Source: CAZJLP01 sp964546955 (lineage in GTDB: Bacteria; Verrucomicrobiota; Verrucomicrobiia; Opitutales; Opitutaceae). Taken from it: a stretch of DNA of 62,410 nucleotides. The stretch covers positions 1-62,410 of the forward strand of contig CAZJLP010000029.1 in assembly GCA_964546955.1 (NCBI GenBank), in the 5' to 3' direction. Positions 16,163-25,265 of the stretch are shown here, piece by piece. Position 1 is the first letter of the stretch, and every line of letters begins with the position of its first letter. The position numbers and the translations under genes are program-made. The notes below the pieces were generated by a model. That model did not search any database, was not told the origin of the DNA, and saw only the letters and a list, made by a program, of their open reading frames with translations.

Positions 16163-16936
16163 TCACCTCTCCACAAGGTGATCTTTTAGGTAGTCGAAAC
16201 TGGTCCTCAACGACTCGAACGGGCTTCCGGCACAACGGTCCTGTTCGACGATAAACCACTGACATCCCGAGGCTTCCGCCGCATCGATAATGCGCTTGAA
16301 AGGCAGAGTCCCTTGACCGATCTCCGCGAAGGTGGGCTTATTCTCCAATGTAAAAACGTAATCCTTAATATGGATACAAGGTAGACGTCCCCGCAGACGT
16401 TCACACCATTGAACCACATCGCCACCGCCGAAATGAACCCAATAGGTGTCCAGCTCGGCTTTCAAATTCTCCGGACGGGTGTTGCCGTAGATGAAATCCA
16501 AAACCGGTCGTCCCTCGAACCTCACGAATTCCAAGCCGTGATTATGGTAAGCCAGCGTGATTCCCGCTTCGCGGAGTTTGGCGCCGCTCGCGTCCAGCCG
16601 ACGGGCCAACGAACGAACGTGTTCGGCGTTGGACAGGTCGACGTCCCGGGGAGATGGGTAAGCCGTGAGTCGGCAGCCCAATCGCTGCAAGCGGTCGATT
16701 ACTTTTTGCGGCTCGTCGAGCAGGGTATGGGAAGGTTCGTGAGTCGCGCATATCGTGAGGCCCTCGCCCTCCATGATCGCGACGACCTCTGCTTCGGAAA
16801 TGGGCCCGATTCCGGACACTTGAACGGCAGTGTAACCAATTTCCCGCACTTTCTTCGCCGTCGAGGCCAGATCGGCTGTGGTTTTGCAGAAATCCCGGAC
16901 GGTGTAGAGCTGGGCGGCGACCTGCGAGAGTTTCAT
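16163..16936 (-). CDS. Sugar phosphate isomerase/epimerase (xylose isomerase-like TIM barrel)
   Basis: A protein of 257 residues. The N-terminus (QVAAQLYTVRDFCKTTADL), then GYTAVQVSGIGPIS, ICATHEPSHTLLD, ITLAYHNHGLEF, DTYWVHFGGGD and HIKDY follow the order of the AP-endonuclease-2/xylose-isomerase-like family, whose metal ligands come from such Glu, His and Asp positions. Members act on inositol, hexulose or similar polyols, and the substrate here is not readable. The gene starts 11 bases after the oxidoreductase gene on the same strand, so the pair probably carries out sequential steps on one sugar. Confidence 0.88.
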   Translation of the reverse strand: MKLSQVAAQLYTVRDFCKTTADLASTAKKVREIGYTAVQVSGIGPISEAEVVAIMEGEGLTICATHEPSHTLLDEPQKVIDRLQRLGCRLTAYPSPRDVDLSNAEHVRSLARRLDASGAKLREAGITLAYHNHGLEFVRFEGRPVLDFIYGNTRPENLKAELDTYWVHFGGGDVVQWCERLRGRLPCIHIKDYVFTLENKPTFAEIGQGTLPFKRIIDAAEASGCQWFIVEQDRCAGSPFESLRTSFDYLKDHLVER

Positions 16937-16947
16937 GCCGGCGACCG

Positions 16948-18105
16948 CTAACGGTTGAACGATTTAGCCAGATCGTCATCGCTGAACTGGCTGGTTTTCT
17001 TCTTGCGGACTTTCACCTTGGACTCCGCGATGCATTGCCGCAGCTTCCGTTCGTAATAGGCCGCATTGATGGGGAGCTCCACGGTGGTTCCCTTCCAGGA
17101 TGAAAGCAGCATCGCGTTGGCCAGCTCCACCGCGGGCAACCCTTCGACAGCAGGCGCGATGAGCGGTGTGCGATGCAAGATCGCGTCGGCAAAATTCTGC
17201 AAAACCTCGACGTGCTGTCCGCCATGCCCCTCGGCGGGCAGATCGATGTGTTCCGCCTCCGGACGGGCGAATGGCTTCGGGCTTATTTTCGCGAACCGTG
17301 ACATCTCCATTTCGTTTCGCGTGAAAACAAGTCGATCGTTCTCGTAGACTACTTTTCCCCGCTCTCCCACGACCTCGAGCCGGTTGGTTCCCGGCGCCTC
17401 GCCCGTAGATGTGATAAACACGGCCGAGGTGCCGGGGGCATACTCGAAATAAGCGGTAACATCGTCCTCGACTTCCACGTTTCGGTATCGGCCAAAGCCG
17501 CAGAAAGCGCGCACCTGCTTCGGCATGCCGAAGATCCACTGAAACAGGTCCAGGTTATGCACGCATTGGTTGAGCAGGACTCCGCCACCCTCGCCCGCCC
17601 AAGTCGCGCGCCAGCTGCTCGACTTGTAATAAGCTTCAGTCCGAAACCACGTGGTGATGATCCAATTGATCCGGCGGAGCCGGCCCAGTTCTCCGCCCCG
17701 AACCAATTCCCTGATCTTGCGGTAAAAGCCATCGGTTCGCTGATTGAGCATCGTGGCGAAAACCAGCCGCTTGTTCTTGTGCGCGGCAATCAGCCGCTGG
17801 CCGTCGGCCTTGTGCACCGCCAGGGGCTTTTCGACCAGCACATGCAAGCCGGCTTTGAGCGCCTTTACCCCGGTGATCGGATGATCGTAATGCGGTGTCG
17901 CGATCAAGACCGCATCGACCAGGCGCGAGGCGATCAACTCGTCCGCCGTAACGAACCCCTTGATACCGGGAAATCGTGCGCGCTTGGGTTCGTTGAAATC
18001 CGCCACCGCGGTCAGCTCCATCCCTTTTACTTTTCCCGCCAGGATGTTGGCCGCATGATTCGCCCCCATGCCAAGCCCTACAATTCCGATGCGGACGGTG
18101 GTCAT
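16948..18105 (-). CDS. Gfo/Idh/MocA-family NAD(P)-dependent oxidoreductase
   Basis: A protein of 385 residues from the ATG at 18105; the longer frame starts 40 codons upstream without family sequence. The Rossmann motif RIGIVGLGMGANHA is at residues 5-18. VLIATPHYDH and HVLVEKPLAVHKADG follow, the latter carrying the family EKP motif whose lysine is catalytic. GGGVLLNQCVHNLDLFQWIFG matches the second conserved block. Known members oxidise or reduce sugars, inositols or sugar acids. It heads the run that continues with the epimerase-like protein and uxaC. The C-terminal 20 residues are unusually basic. Confidence 0.9.
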   Translation of the reverse strand: MTTVRIGIVGLGMGANHAANILAGKVKGMELTAVADFNEPKRARFPGIKGFVTADELIASRLVDAVLIATPHYDHPITGVKALKAGLHVLVEKPLAVHKADGQRLIAAHKNKRLVFATMLNQRTDGFYRKIRELVRGGELGRLRRINWIITTWFRTEAYYKSSSWRATWAGEGGGVLLNQCVHNLDLFQWIFGMPKQVRAFCGFGRYRNVEVEDDVTAYFEYAPGTSAVFITSTGEAPGTNRLEVVGERGKVVYENDRLVFTRNEMEMSRFAKISPKPFARPEAEHIDLPAEGHGGQHVEVLQNFADAILHRTPLIAPAVEGLPAVELANAMLLSSWKGTTVELPINAAYYERKLRQCIAESKVKVRKKKTSQFSDDDLAKSFNR

Positions 18106-18315
18106 GATTGAAGGAACCGGCGCTGCAGGGTCATGGGAAGGGCAGGCACGCGCCTTTGAGGAAGCCACCTTGGTGGGTAGTGGCAAGCGCAAGCGTCCAG
18201 CCAACGGGTCCGGCAGTCTCCTCATTTTGGATGAGGAAGGTATTTACCCTCAAAGGCGCATACCCGGCCGGCGCCTTGCTGGTTTTCTCAAACCCCCGAA
18301 AACTCGGGCGCCATG

Positions 18316-18363
18316 GGATCGAACGGTAGGCGAGGCCTCTGGCCTCGCCCTACCGTTCGATCC
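18316..18363. repeat. 48-bp palindrome upstream of the oxidoreductase operon and at the argG 3' end
   Basis: GGATCGAACGGTAGG-CGAGGCC pairs with GGCCTCG-CCCTACCGTTCGATCC around a TCT loop, with one bulged base. It starts 17 bases beyond the argG stop and would form a very stable stem. It could end argG transcription, though no U-tract is present. The rest of 18106-18315 shows no gene. Confidence 0.8.
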
Positions 18364-18380
18364 GATGAGTGCTTAAAACC

Positions 18381-19613
18381 TCAGCCCCCCACTCTCGGAC
18401 CGCCTTGCGCGGCGTACCGCGCGCGCAGGCGCAGGCCGTTCAGACGGATAAAGCCGGTGGCGTCGTTCTGATTGTAACTGCTCTTGACGCCCTCCATCGA
18501 GGCGATGTGCGGATCGTACAACGAGTACTTCGACTTCCGACCGCAGGTGATGATATTTCCCTTGTACAGTTTGAGACGCACCGTGCCGGTGACGTACTTC
18601 TGGCTTTCGTCGACCAACGCCTGCAGGGCTTCGCGCTCCGGAGCGAACCAGAAGCCGTAATACACCAACTCCGCGTACTTCGGAACCAGCGAGTCGCGCA
18701 AGTGCATGACCTCCCGGTCCATGGTCAAAGTCTCCACCTGCCGGTGGCCCTGCATGAGGATCGTCCCGCCTGGAGTTTCGTACACACCGCGGCTCTTCAT
18801 GCCGACGAAGCGGTTTTCCACCAAATCGACCCGGCCGATGCCGTGCTTGCCGCCCAGTTTATTCAACGTCTTGAGCACACCCGCCGGCGTCAGCTTTTTG
18901 CCGTTCACCGCGACGCAATTGCCCTTCACGAAATCGAGTTCGACATACTCCGGCTTGTCCGGCGCGTCTTCCGGAGAGACCGACAACTTGAACATGTCCT
19001 TGTTTTCCTTGGTCGTCGGATCGAACCAGGGATCTTCAAGAATCCCCGCCTCATAGGAGATGTGAAGCAGATTCCGGTCCATCGAATAGGGCTTCTTCAG
19101 GGACGCCTCGACCGGAATGGCGTGCTTTTGGCAATACGCGATCATCTCCGCGCGGCCGGGAAAGAGCTCGCGGAAAGCGTCGATCTTCCAAGGAGCGAGA
19201 ACCCCGAGCTGGGGGGCCAACGCCGCGTAGGTGAGCTCAAACCGGCATTGATCGTTGCCTTTGCCTGTCGCGCCGTGGGCGACGGTGTCCGCCTTTTCCT
19301 TCTTCGCGATGTCGAGCTGTGCTTTCGCGATCAGCGGCCGCGCAATCGACGTGCCGAGATAATACTGGCTCTCGTATACGGCGTTCGCTCGGATCATCGG
19401 GTAGATGAAGTCGCTCGCGAATTCTTCGACGAGATCGAGTGTGTAATGCTTGGAAGCGCCCGTTTTCCTCGCCTTTTGCGGCAAGCCCTTGAGCTCCTCC
19501 TCCTGGCCGATGTCAGCCGCGAACGTGACGATCTCCGCGTCGTAAGTTTCTTCGAGCCATTTGACGATCACCGACGTGTCGAGACCGCCGGAGTATGCGA
19601 GAACGATTTTCAT
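18381..19613 (-). CDS. argG: Argininosuccinate synthase
   Basis: A protein of 410 residues from the ATG at 19613, where the conserved N-terminus KIVLAYSGGLDTSV starts; the longer frame upstream lies in the spacer and repeat. The SGGLDTS motif is the ATP-pyrophosphatase P-loop. HGATGKGNDQCRFEL, and later SYEAGILEDPW and GMKSRGVYETPGG, are typical. It joins citrulline to aspartate using ATP, the seventh step of arginine synthesis. It is the last gene of the argB-argD-argF-argG run and is separated from argF by the GxxExxY cassette. Confidence 0.97.
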   Translation of the reverse strand: MKIVLAYSGGLDTSVIVKWLEETYDAEIVTFAADIGQEEELKGLPQKARKTGASKHYTLDLVEEFASDFIYPMIRANAVYESQYYLGTSIARPLIAKAQLDIAKKEKADTVAHGATGKGNDQCRFELTYAALAPQLGVLAPWKIDAFRELFPGRAEMIAYCQKHAIPVEASLKKPYSMDRNLLHISYEAGILEDPWFDPTTKENKDMFKLSVSPEDAPDKPEYVELDFVKGNCVAVNGKKLTPAGVLKTLNKLGGKHGIGRVDLVENRFVGMKSRGVYETPGGTILMQGHRQVETLTMDREVMHLRDSLVPKYAELVYYGFWFAPEREALQALVDESQKYVTGTVRLKLYKGNIITCGRKSKYSLYDPHIASMEGVKSSYNQNDATGFIRLNGLRLRARYAAQGGPRVGG

Positions 19614-19632
19614 AGAAAGAGAAAAGGAATTC

Positions 19633-20046
19633 TTAACCGCGAATAGACGCGAATGGACGCGAATGCTGAGAGAGGATGATTCGCTCCCACTCAAGTTTCG
19701 GATGCTTAAAATTGAGAATTACTCCGACTTCGCAGCCGATAATTCGCAAGTAGTTTAGCATCTGGCCCCGCTCGTGGTCGGTGATCCGTTCGATCACTTT
19801 AGCATCCACCACCAGCGCGCCGAAAGCGATCAAGTCTGGGATGAACTCCGCCACTCGTACGGTCTTATACAGAACAGGGAAGCTCGGTTGCTGTTGGAAC
19901 GGGATTCCAGTCAGACCAAATTCCACCACGAGGGCATTTTCGTACGACTTTTCGTGCAGGCCATGACCCAACTCTTTGATGACCGCCAATGCAGCGCCAA
20001 CGACCCGGAATACTTCATCCTTCAGCGGTAGTTGATTCGCGTCCAT
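19633..20046 (-). CDS. GxxExxY-family protein inside a repeat-bounded cassette
   Basis: A protein of 137 residues. The family motif appears as GLHEKSYENAL near residue 29 (G-x-x-E-x-x-Y), followed by IPDLIAFGALVVDAKVIERI, whose D-x-n and E/K positions resemble a PD-(D/E)XK nuclease fold, and GQMLNYLRIIGCEVGVILNF. No activity is established to my knowledge. The start codon lies in one inverted repeat arm (20034-20056) and the last 10 codons plus the stop in the other (19633-19664), so the gene fills the cassette exactly. It sits in the same direction between argF and argG, 20 bases from each. Confidence 0.9.
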   Translation of the reverse strand: MDANQLPLKDEVFRVVGAALAVIKELGHGLHEKSYENALVVEFGLTGIPFQQQPSFPVLYKTVRVAEFIPDLIAFGALVVDAKVIERITDHERGQMLNYLRIIGCEVGVILNFKHPKLEWERIILSQHSRPFASIRG

Positions 20047-20056
20047 TCGCGGTTAA
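19633..20056. mobile_element. Candidate mobile cassette with terminal inverted repeats around the GxxExxY gene
   Basis: The left end begins TTAACCGCGAATAGACGCG and adds a further 10-bp unit GGACGCGAAT. The right end, read on the minus strand, begins TTAACCGCGAATGGACGCG. The arms match over about 22 bp with one difference. Each arm is built of 10-bp units containing GCGAAT. No transposase is present and no target-site duplication is clear, so mobility would have to be provided in trans or lie in the past. Confidence 0.6.
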
Positions 20057-20065
20057 ATCCGCTCT

Positions 20066-21019
20066 TCAGCTCTTTGGCTTTTGCGCCAGGGTGGCCATGA
20101 TGGCCTTTTGGACGTGCAGGCGATTTTCGGCTTGGTCGAAGATGATCGAGCGCTTGTTGTCGAGAACCTCCTGGGTCACTTCCTTGCCCGGGTACGCCGG
20201 CAGGCAATGCATGAAATACGCATCCTTCTTAGCCGCTTTGAACAGTTTTCCCGTCACCGCATACGGCGTCATGGTCTTGATGCGATCCGCCGCTTCCTCC
20301 TCCTTGCCCATGCTCACCCAGACGTCCGTATAAACGACGTCCGCCTCGCGCACGGCCTCGTAAGGATCGTCGGTAAACTGGTATCCCCCGGAAAAACCTT
20401 CCTTGGCCAGCAGCTGGTTGAGCTCTTGCGGGGGCTCAAAGCCGGGAGGACCAGAAAGCGCGATCTTCATGCCGAAGAGGTTTGCGCCCAGGATCCAGGA
20501 GTTCGCCATGTTGCACGCCGTATCGCCGAGAAACGCGATCTTCTTCCCCTTCAAGGAACCGAGCAGATCGGCGCCGGAGGGACTTTTGCTCCAGCGCTCC
20601 GCCAGCGTGAAAGCGTCGGCATAGATCTGGCAGGGGTGCAGAAAATCTGTCAGCGCGTTGATCACCGGAACCGTGCCGGCCCGGGCCAGCCGCTCCACTT
20701 CGCTATGATCGTAGGTGCGGACGATCAATCCGTGAACGAACCGCGACAATACCTTGGCCGTGTCTTCGATCGATTCACCGCGGCCCAACTGAATATCGTT
20801 CTTGTTGAGGAAAAGCGGATTCCCGCCGAGCTCGTGCACGCCCACTTCGAACGATACGCGAGTGCGGGTGCTCGACTTCGAGAAAATCAGGGCCCACGTC
20901 TGGTGCTGGAGCACTTGAGACGCCTGGTTGCCGCGCTGCTTCTTCAAACTATCGGCCAGCGCGAAGACCTCCGCCACTTCAGAGGGCTTGAAGTCTGTTT
21001 CTTTCAAGAAGTGCTTCAT
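20066..21019 (-). CDS. argF: Ornithine carbamoyltransferase
   Basis: A protein of 317 residues, normal for the family. The carbamoyl-phosphate site is SSTRTR near residue 50, followed by GRGESIEDTAKVLSRF. The HPCQIYAD motif, LGDTACNMANS and the ornithine-site HCLPAYPGKEV are all present; the usual arginine or glutamate in the last motif is replaced by a tyrosine-proline pair, a mild variation. It makes citrulline from ornithine. The gene lies between argD (129 bases upstream) and the GxxExxY cassette. Confidence 0.95.
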   Translation of the reverse strand: MKHFLKETDFKPSEVAEVFALADSLKKQRGNQASQVLQHQTWALIFSKSSTRTRVSFEVGVHELGGNPLFLNKNDIQLGRGESIEDTAKVLSRFVHGLIVRTYDHSEVERLARAGTVPVINALTDFLHPCQIYADAFTLAERWSKSPSGADLLGSLKGKKIAFLGDTACNMANSWILGANLFGMKIALSGPPGFEPPQELNQLLAKEGFSGGYQFTDDPYEAVREADVVYTDVWVSMGKEEEAADRIKTMTPYAVTGKLFKAAKKDAYFMHCLPAYPGKEVTQEVLDNKRSIIFDQAENRLHVQKAIMATLAQKPKS

Positions 21020-21148
21020 GGGAAGAAGCGGAAATCTCTATGAGACCCGACGGCGGGAAACGAGAGAAAAATAGGGGAAGGGGCCCTTGATCTCGGCGCG
21101 TTCGGCAAGCCTTCCGCTTCGTTGTCCTTCCTCTTTCCTGCGGACGGC

Positions 21149-22369
21149 TCACCCTTTCGACGCAAAGACCCCCCTCAGGATTTCCACGGACTTCGCCAGT
21201 TCGTCCGGCGCGGCGGTGAGCGGCGGGAGCAGACGGATGACGTTTCCGCCGGCGACGGGCGCCAGCAACCCCGCCTCGCGCGCGCCGGCGACAAACGGAC
21301 CGGGATCGCACGTGAGTTGGAGGCCCACCAGGTATCCCCGCCCGCGCATTCCGGAGAGAAGAGCGGGAAATTCCTTTACCAAACCGTCGAGAGCCGCGTG
21401 CCAGGAGACGCTTTGGGCGGTGACCTTTTCCAGCAGCCTCTCGCGCTCGATCACATCGAGCACGGCTAGCGAGGCGGCACAGGCCAGGGCGGTGCCGCCA
21501 AAGGTCGTGCCATGCGACCCCGGGTGAAAGTACTCCGCGGCGTTCTCCCGCACCCACATGGCGCCGATCGGGAAGCCTCCGCCCAGCCCTTTGGCCATGC
21601 CGATGGCGTCGGGCTGCACGCCGGCGGTTTCGAACGCGAAAAACTTACCGGTGCGGCCAATGCCGCACTGCACTTCGTCGAGCATCAGCAGCAGATTGTG
21701 ACGGGTGCAAAGCTCGCGCAGGCCCCGCAGAAATTCTGTCGTGCAGGGATGAATACCTCCTTCGCCCTGAATCGTCTCGACGAAAATGGCCGCGGTCTGG
21801 TCGTCGATCAGCTCGGCAAAGCTCTTCAGGTTGTTCAACTCCCCGAAAACAAAACCCGGCGTGAGCGGACGAAATCCTTTCTGGATCTTTTCCTGCGGGG
21901 TCGCGCTCATGCCGCCAAAAGTGCGGCCGTGAAAAGCGCTTTTCGCACAGATGACTTTGAAACACTTCCCCTCCTCTCCCCCCGCTTTCTGCATGCCGTG
22001 CAAACGGGACAGCTTGATCAAGCCTTCGTTGGCCTCGGCGCCGCTGTTGCAAAAGAAGACTCGGCCCGGCCCGGTATAACCGATCATCCGCCGCGCGAGT
22101 TCGCCCTGGTTGGGATTCCGGAAGAGGTTGCTCGCGTGAATTAGCTCCCCGGCCTGTCGCTGAACCGCGGCCACCCAATGCGGGTGACAATGGCCCAGGG
22201 CGTTCACGGCGACGCCCGACGTAAAATCCAGATAGTGTTTCCCCTGGTCATCCCAAACAACGGTCCCGCGGCCTCGGACAATCGTCAGCGGAGCGCGCGC
22301 ATAATTCTTGAGGATATGCGCATCGTACAAATCGGCCGTGCTCGTGCGGAGAACCGTGGGCGAATTCAT
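21149..22369 (-). CDS. argD: Acetylornithine aminotransferase
   Basis: A protein of 406 residues of class III PLP aminotransferases. Landmarks are DDQGKHYLDFTSGVAVNALGHCHP, FFCNSGAEANEGLIKLSR, FHGRTFGGMSATPQEK, IFVETIQGEGGIHP, LMLDEVQCGIGRTGKFFAFE and GMAKGLGGGFPIGAM, in which the lysine binds PLP. It makes N-acetylornithine from the semialdehyde formed by ArgC, and often also serves in lysine synthesis. It is encoded between argB (86 bases upstream) and argF. Confidence 0.96.
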   Translation of the reverse strand: MNSPTVLRTSTADLYDAHILKNYARAPLTIVRGRGTVVWDDQGKHYLDFTSGVAVNALGHCHPHWVAAVQRQAGELIHASNLFRNPNQGELARRMIGYTGPGRVFFCNSGAEANEGLIKLSRLHGMQKAGGEEGKCFKVICAKSAFHGRTFGGMSATPQEKIQKGFRPLTPGFVFGELNNLKSFAELIDDQTAAIFVETIQGEGGIHPCTTEFLRGLRELCTRHNLLLMLDEVQCGIGRTGKFFAFETAGVQPDAIGMAKGLGGGFPIGAMWVRENAAEYFHPGSHGTTFGGTALACAASLAVLDVIERERLLEKVTAQSVSWHAALDGLVKEFPALLSGMRGRGYLVGLQLTCDPGPFVAGAREAGLLAPVAGGNVIRLLPPLTAAPDELAKSVEILRGVFASKG

Positions 22370-22455
22370 GAGGCAGCCACTCAGTCACACTAATCGGCGC
22401 GAATCAATGCGGCTTCGGAGTTAGGCCCGTTCACCCCGGCACACCGGGGGCCTTT

Positions 22456-23337
22456 CTACTCCTGAACAATTTCGGTGCCGATCCCCTTGTCGGTGAAGAT
22501 TTCGAGGAGCAGGCTATGCGCTAGGCGGCCGTCGATGAAGTGGACGCGCTGAACCCCTTCCTGCAAAGCACGAATGGCGCTGGCCACCTTCGGGCGCATG
22601 CCTTTGTCGATCACGCCTTTCTTTTTAAGGTCGTCGACCTGGCCGATCTTCAAGGTGGAGATCAGCGACTCGGGATCGGGCGGGGCGGAGAGCAAGCCGG
22701 GCACATCGCTCATGTACACGAGACGGCGGGCGCGGAGCGCGCTGGCGACACGTCCGGCCACAAGGTCCGCATTCACATTGTAAGGCTTGGAATCGTAACC
22801 TTCCGCGACGGGTGAAATGACCGGGATGAACCCTTCGCCGATCTCTTTTTTGATCAATTTCACCTTCACCTCCGTCACTTCGCCGACGAAACCGAGGTCG
22901 ACCGTGTTGCCGTTGTCGTCCGTCGTGAGCTTTTGGCAGACCAGCACGCTGTCGCCGGGCAATCCCTTGGGTTTGCCTTTCGCGATGCTGATGGCTTCGC
23001 ACACATCCTTATTGACGATTTCGTCGAGCGTCTTCTTGACCAAACCGATGGTCGCCTCGTCCGTCACGCGGAGACCGTTCACAAAGTTCGCTTTCAACCC
23101 CGAGTCCTCCATCGCCTTGGTGATTGCCTTCCCGCCCCCGTGGACGACCACGACGTTGATTCCGACCGCAGCGAGGAAAGCGATGTCGTAGGCCACGCGC
23201 GTGCGCGTGACCGGGTCAGGGTCGTCCATGAAACTGCCGCCGTATTTTACGACGAAAGTGGAGCCGCGGAAATCTTGGATGTACGGCAAGGCCTCGAGGA
23301 GCACCTTGGCTTTCGCAGTAACTTCAGCGACGTTCAT
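22456..23337 (-). CDS. argB: Acetylglutamate kinase
   Basis: A protein of 293 residues from the ATG at 23337; the longer frame begins in the intergenic region. Landmarks are FVVKYGGSFM near residue 30, NVVVVHGGGKAI, KANFVNGLRVTD, NVNADLVAGRVASALRARRLVYMSDVPGLL and KGMRPKVASAIRALQEGV. It phosphorylates N-acetylglutamate, the usual control point of the acetyl cycle. The C-terminal GVQRVHFIDGRLAHSLLLE is standard. It is the first gene of the argB-D-F-G run and is divergent from argJ across a 415-base gap. Confidence 0.96.
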   Translation of the reverse strand: MNVAEVTAKAKVLLEALPYIQDFRGSTFVVKYGGSFMDDPDPVTRTRVAYDIAFLAAVGINVVVVHGGGKAITKAMEDSGLKANFVNGLRVTDEATIGLVKKTLDEIVNKDVCEAISIAKGKPKGLPGDSVLVCQKLTTDDNGNTVDLGFVGEVTEVKVKLIKKEIGEGFIPVISPVAEGYDSKPYNVNADLVAGRVASALRARRLVYMSDVPGLLSAPPDPESLISTLKIGQVDDLKKKGVIDKGMRPKVASAIRALQEGVQRVHFIDGRLAHSLLLEIFTDKGIGTEIVQE

Positions 23338-23752
23338 CAGCGTTAGAGCGCGCAGCGATCCGCTGCGTGGGAGAGGGAGGAAAGATAAAAGACGCTCACA
23401 AGGAAATGAAGCGCGCAATGCTTAACCGACTCCCGCCCGGCATTTCCATAAAAATTTCGTCCCCATGAGAAGAATTCACACACCGCACGAGCGTATCGAG
23501 CCTCCACGAGTCAAATTATCCGCCTGAAACCAGCAATGGATTTCCCTCCTGAGGCAAAACCGAGGACCGTGGCTTCCACTTATCGTCCTCGCATGCGGCT
23601 TGGGCAACGCTGGTCGCGGGTGCCCAGCCAACCCCGACTGTTGGAGCGAAGGCGCATCCTCTCCGAGATTTCGCCTCAGTGGAGGAATCCATTCGGGCGC
23701 AGCCTAACATTTCAGCTTCACTCCGCGCCTCTCCGCGCCCACTTCTGACTGC
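23338..23752. other. Intergenic region between divergent argB and argJ
   Basis: This 415-base stretch holds no credible gene. It must carry the promoters of argB and argJ. I see an A/T-rich patch (CCATAAAAATTTCG near 23449), but no arginine-repressor-like palindrome that I would call. Confidence 0.4.
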
Positions 23753-25069
23753 GTGCCGAGCACGAATCTCACCTTTTCCTCTCGCGACGCCCACCGCGCC
23801 TGGCTGTCCCAGCAGGCGGCATTGCCCGCGGGCTTTCGCGTCGGCCGCACGCGCTTCGAATTCGTACCGCGCGAGGCGCCCAAACCGTCCAGGATGACGC
23901 TCACGTTGATCGCTTTGGATGCGCCAACGCCCGACTTCGCGGCGGTGTTCACGCGCAACGCTTTCCCCGGAGCGCCGGTTGTCGTTGGCCGGCAACGCCT
24001 CAATGAACCGAAATTGGGCGCGGTAATCGTGAACAACAAGATTTCCAACGTATGCGCGCCCGGAGGAGTCGAGGCGTCCGAGCGTATCTGCTCCGCCGTG
24101 GCGCAATTGTTACATTTCTCCCCCCAGGAGATCCTCCCCTCTTCCACCGGCGTGATCGGCTGGAGCCTGCCGGTCGATACGATGGTCGCCGCGCTTCCCC
24201 AGGCCGTGGCCGACCTCAGCGCCGCCTCGATTCTGCCCGCGGCCGAGGGGATCGTGACCACTGACCTTTACCCGAAAATTCGCCGGGCGCAGTTAGATGG
24301 GGGCAGCATTGTCGGCATTGCCAAGGGCGCGGGCATGATCGAGCCGAACTTGGCGACGATGTTGGTCTATCTTTTTACCGACGTGGCGGTGCCGAGAGAA
24401 ACGCTGCGGGCCGCGCTGCAACGCGCGGTAGACGTCAGTTTCAACACGATCAGTATCGACAGTGACACCAGCACGTCGGACACGGTGGCATTGTTCTCTT
24501 CCGCCAAGGTGCCATGCGCCGATATTTCCGCCTTTGAAAAGGCGCTGGCGACCGTCTGCCGCGACCTGGCCGAAGATGTGGTCCGCAACGGTGAGGGCGT
24601 GCGCCACGTGATCCGCGTGCGCGTAGCGAACGCCCCCTCCGGCGCGGTCGCCAGGGGGCTGGGCAAAGCCATCGTTAACGCGCCTCTCTTCAAGTGTGCG
24701 GTCGCGGGCAACGATCCCAACGTCGGGCGCCTCGTCCAGGCGATCGGCAAGTTCGCCGGGGCCGGCACTTTCCCGATCGATCTCTCCAGCGCGCGGATCG
24801 CGATGGGGGGCCACGAGATTTTCAGCCACGGCGTGTTCCGGTTGGATCCGGAAAAAGAGAAGGCGCTCACCGCGCACCTGCGCGGCGCTGAACTTTACGC
24901 GAGCGCCCCGCCCAAAGACGGCGTTTTTGCTCCACCGATCGACTATCCTCCCCACGAAAAGTGCGTGGAAATCGAACTCGATCTAGGGACGGGCAAGGCG
25001 GAAGCCATCGTCTTCGGTGGGGATCTCACGCACGAATACGTGAGCGAGAATGCGGATTACCGCAGCTGA
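23753..25069 (+). CDS. argJ: Bifunctional glutamate N-acetyltransferase/ornithine acetyltransferase
   Basis: A protein of 438 residues starting at GTG. The self-cleavage site is in KGAGMIEPNLATMLVYL: the threonine after LA becomes the N-terminal nucleophile of the beta chain. GVIGWSLPVD, the repeated SIDSDTSTSD and AVAGNDPNVGRLVQAIGK are also typical. ArgJ moves the acetyl group from acetylornithine to glutamate, which closes the cycle and removes the need for ArgE. The N-terminal 30 residues are longer than usual, and an internal start is possible. It is convergent with argC, and a hairpin surrounds its stop codon. Confidence 0.95.
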   Translation: MPSTNLTFSSRDAHRAWLSQQAALPAGFRVGRTRFEFVPREAPKPSRMTLTLIALDAPTPDFAAVFTRNAFPGAPVVVGRQRLNEPKLGAVIVNNKISNVCAPGGVEASERICSAVAQLLHFSPQEILPSSTGVIGWSLPVDTMVAALPQAVADLSAASILPAAEGIVTTDLYPKIRRAQLDGGSIVGIAKGAGMIEPNLATMLVYLFTDVAVPRETLRAALQRAVDVSFNTISIDSDTSTSDTVALFSSAKVPCADISAFEKALATVCRDLAEDVVRNGEGVRHVIRVRVANAPSGAVARGLGKAIVNAPLFKCAVAGNDPNVGRLVQAIGKFAGAGTFPIDLSSARIAMGGHEIFSHGVFRLDPEKEKALTAHLRGAELYASAPPKDGVFAPPIDYPPHEKCVEIELDLGTGKAEAIVFGGDLTHEYVSENADYRS

Positions 25070-25081
25070 TGCTGCGGTAAT
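25056..25081. terminator. Palindrome centred on the argJ stop codon
   Basis: ATTACCGCAGC (25056-25066) and GCTGCGGTAAT (25071-25081) are perfect complements. The loop TGAT contains the TGA stop. No U-run follows. The remaining bases up to the argC stop hold nothing else that I recognise. Confidence 0.65.
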
Positions 25082-25265
25082 GCTCATTGCTCGTCTCTGT
25101 TCAATTGCGCACGCGAAGGAACCGCGCTGGCAAGCCTGCGTGCGTTGGCCGCATGACATACGTCCGGGTTAAGCGGAATTCCGCCATACGCACGATGTCC
25201 AGTCGCGCGTGCGAGCGGCCAGTCGCTTTCGAATGACCAATGCCGGCTCTCCCAAGCCGACCGGG

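Noticed and set aside
18369..19646. A 425-codon open frame on the plus strand
   Set aside because: It runs exactly opposite argG; its residue pattern (many Arg, His, Gln) is that of an antisense shadow in GC-rich DNA.
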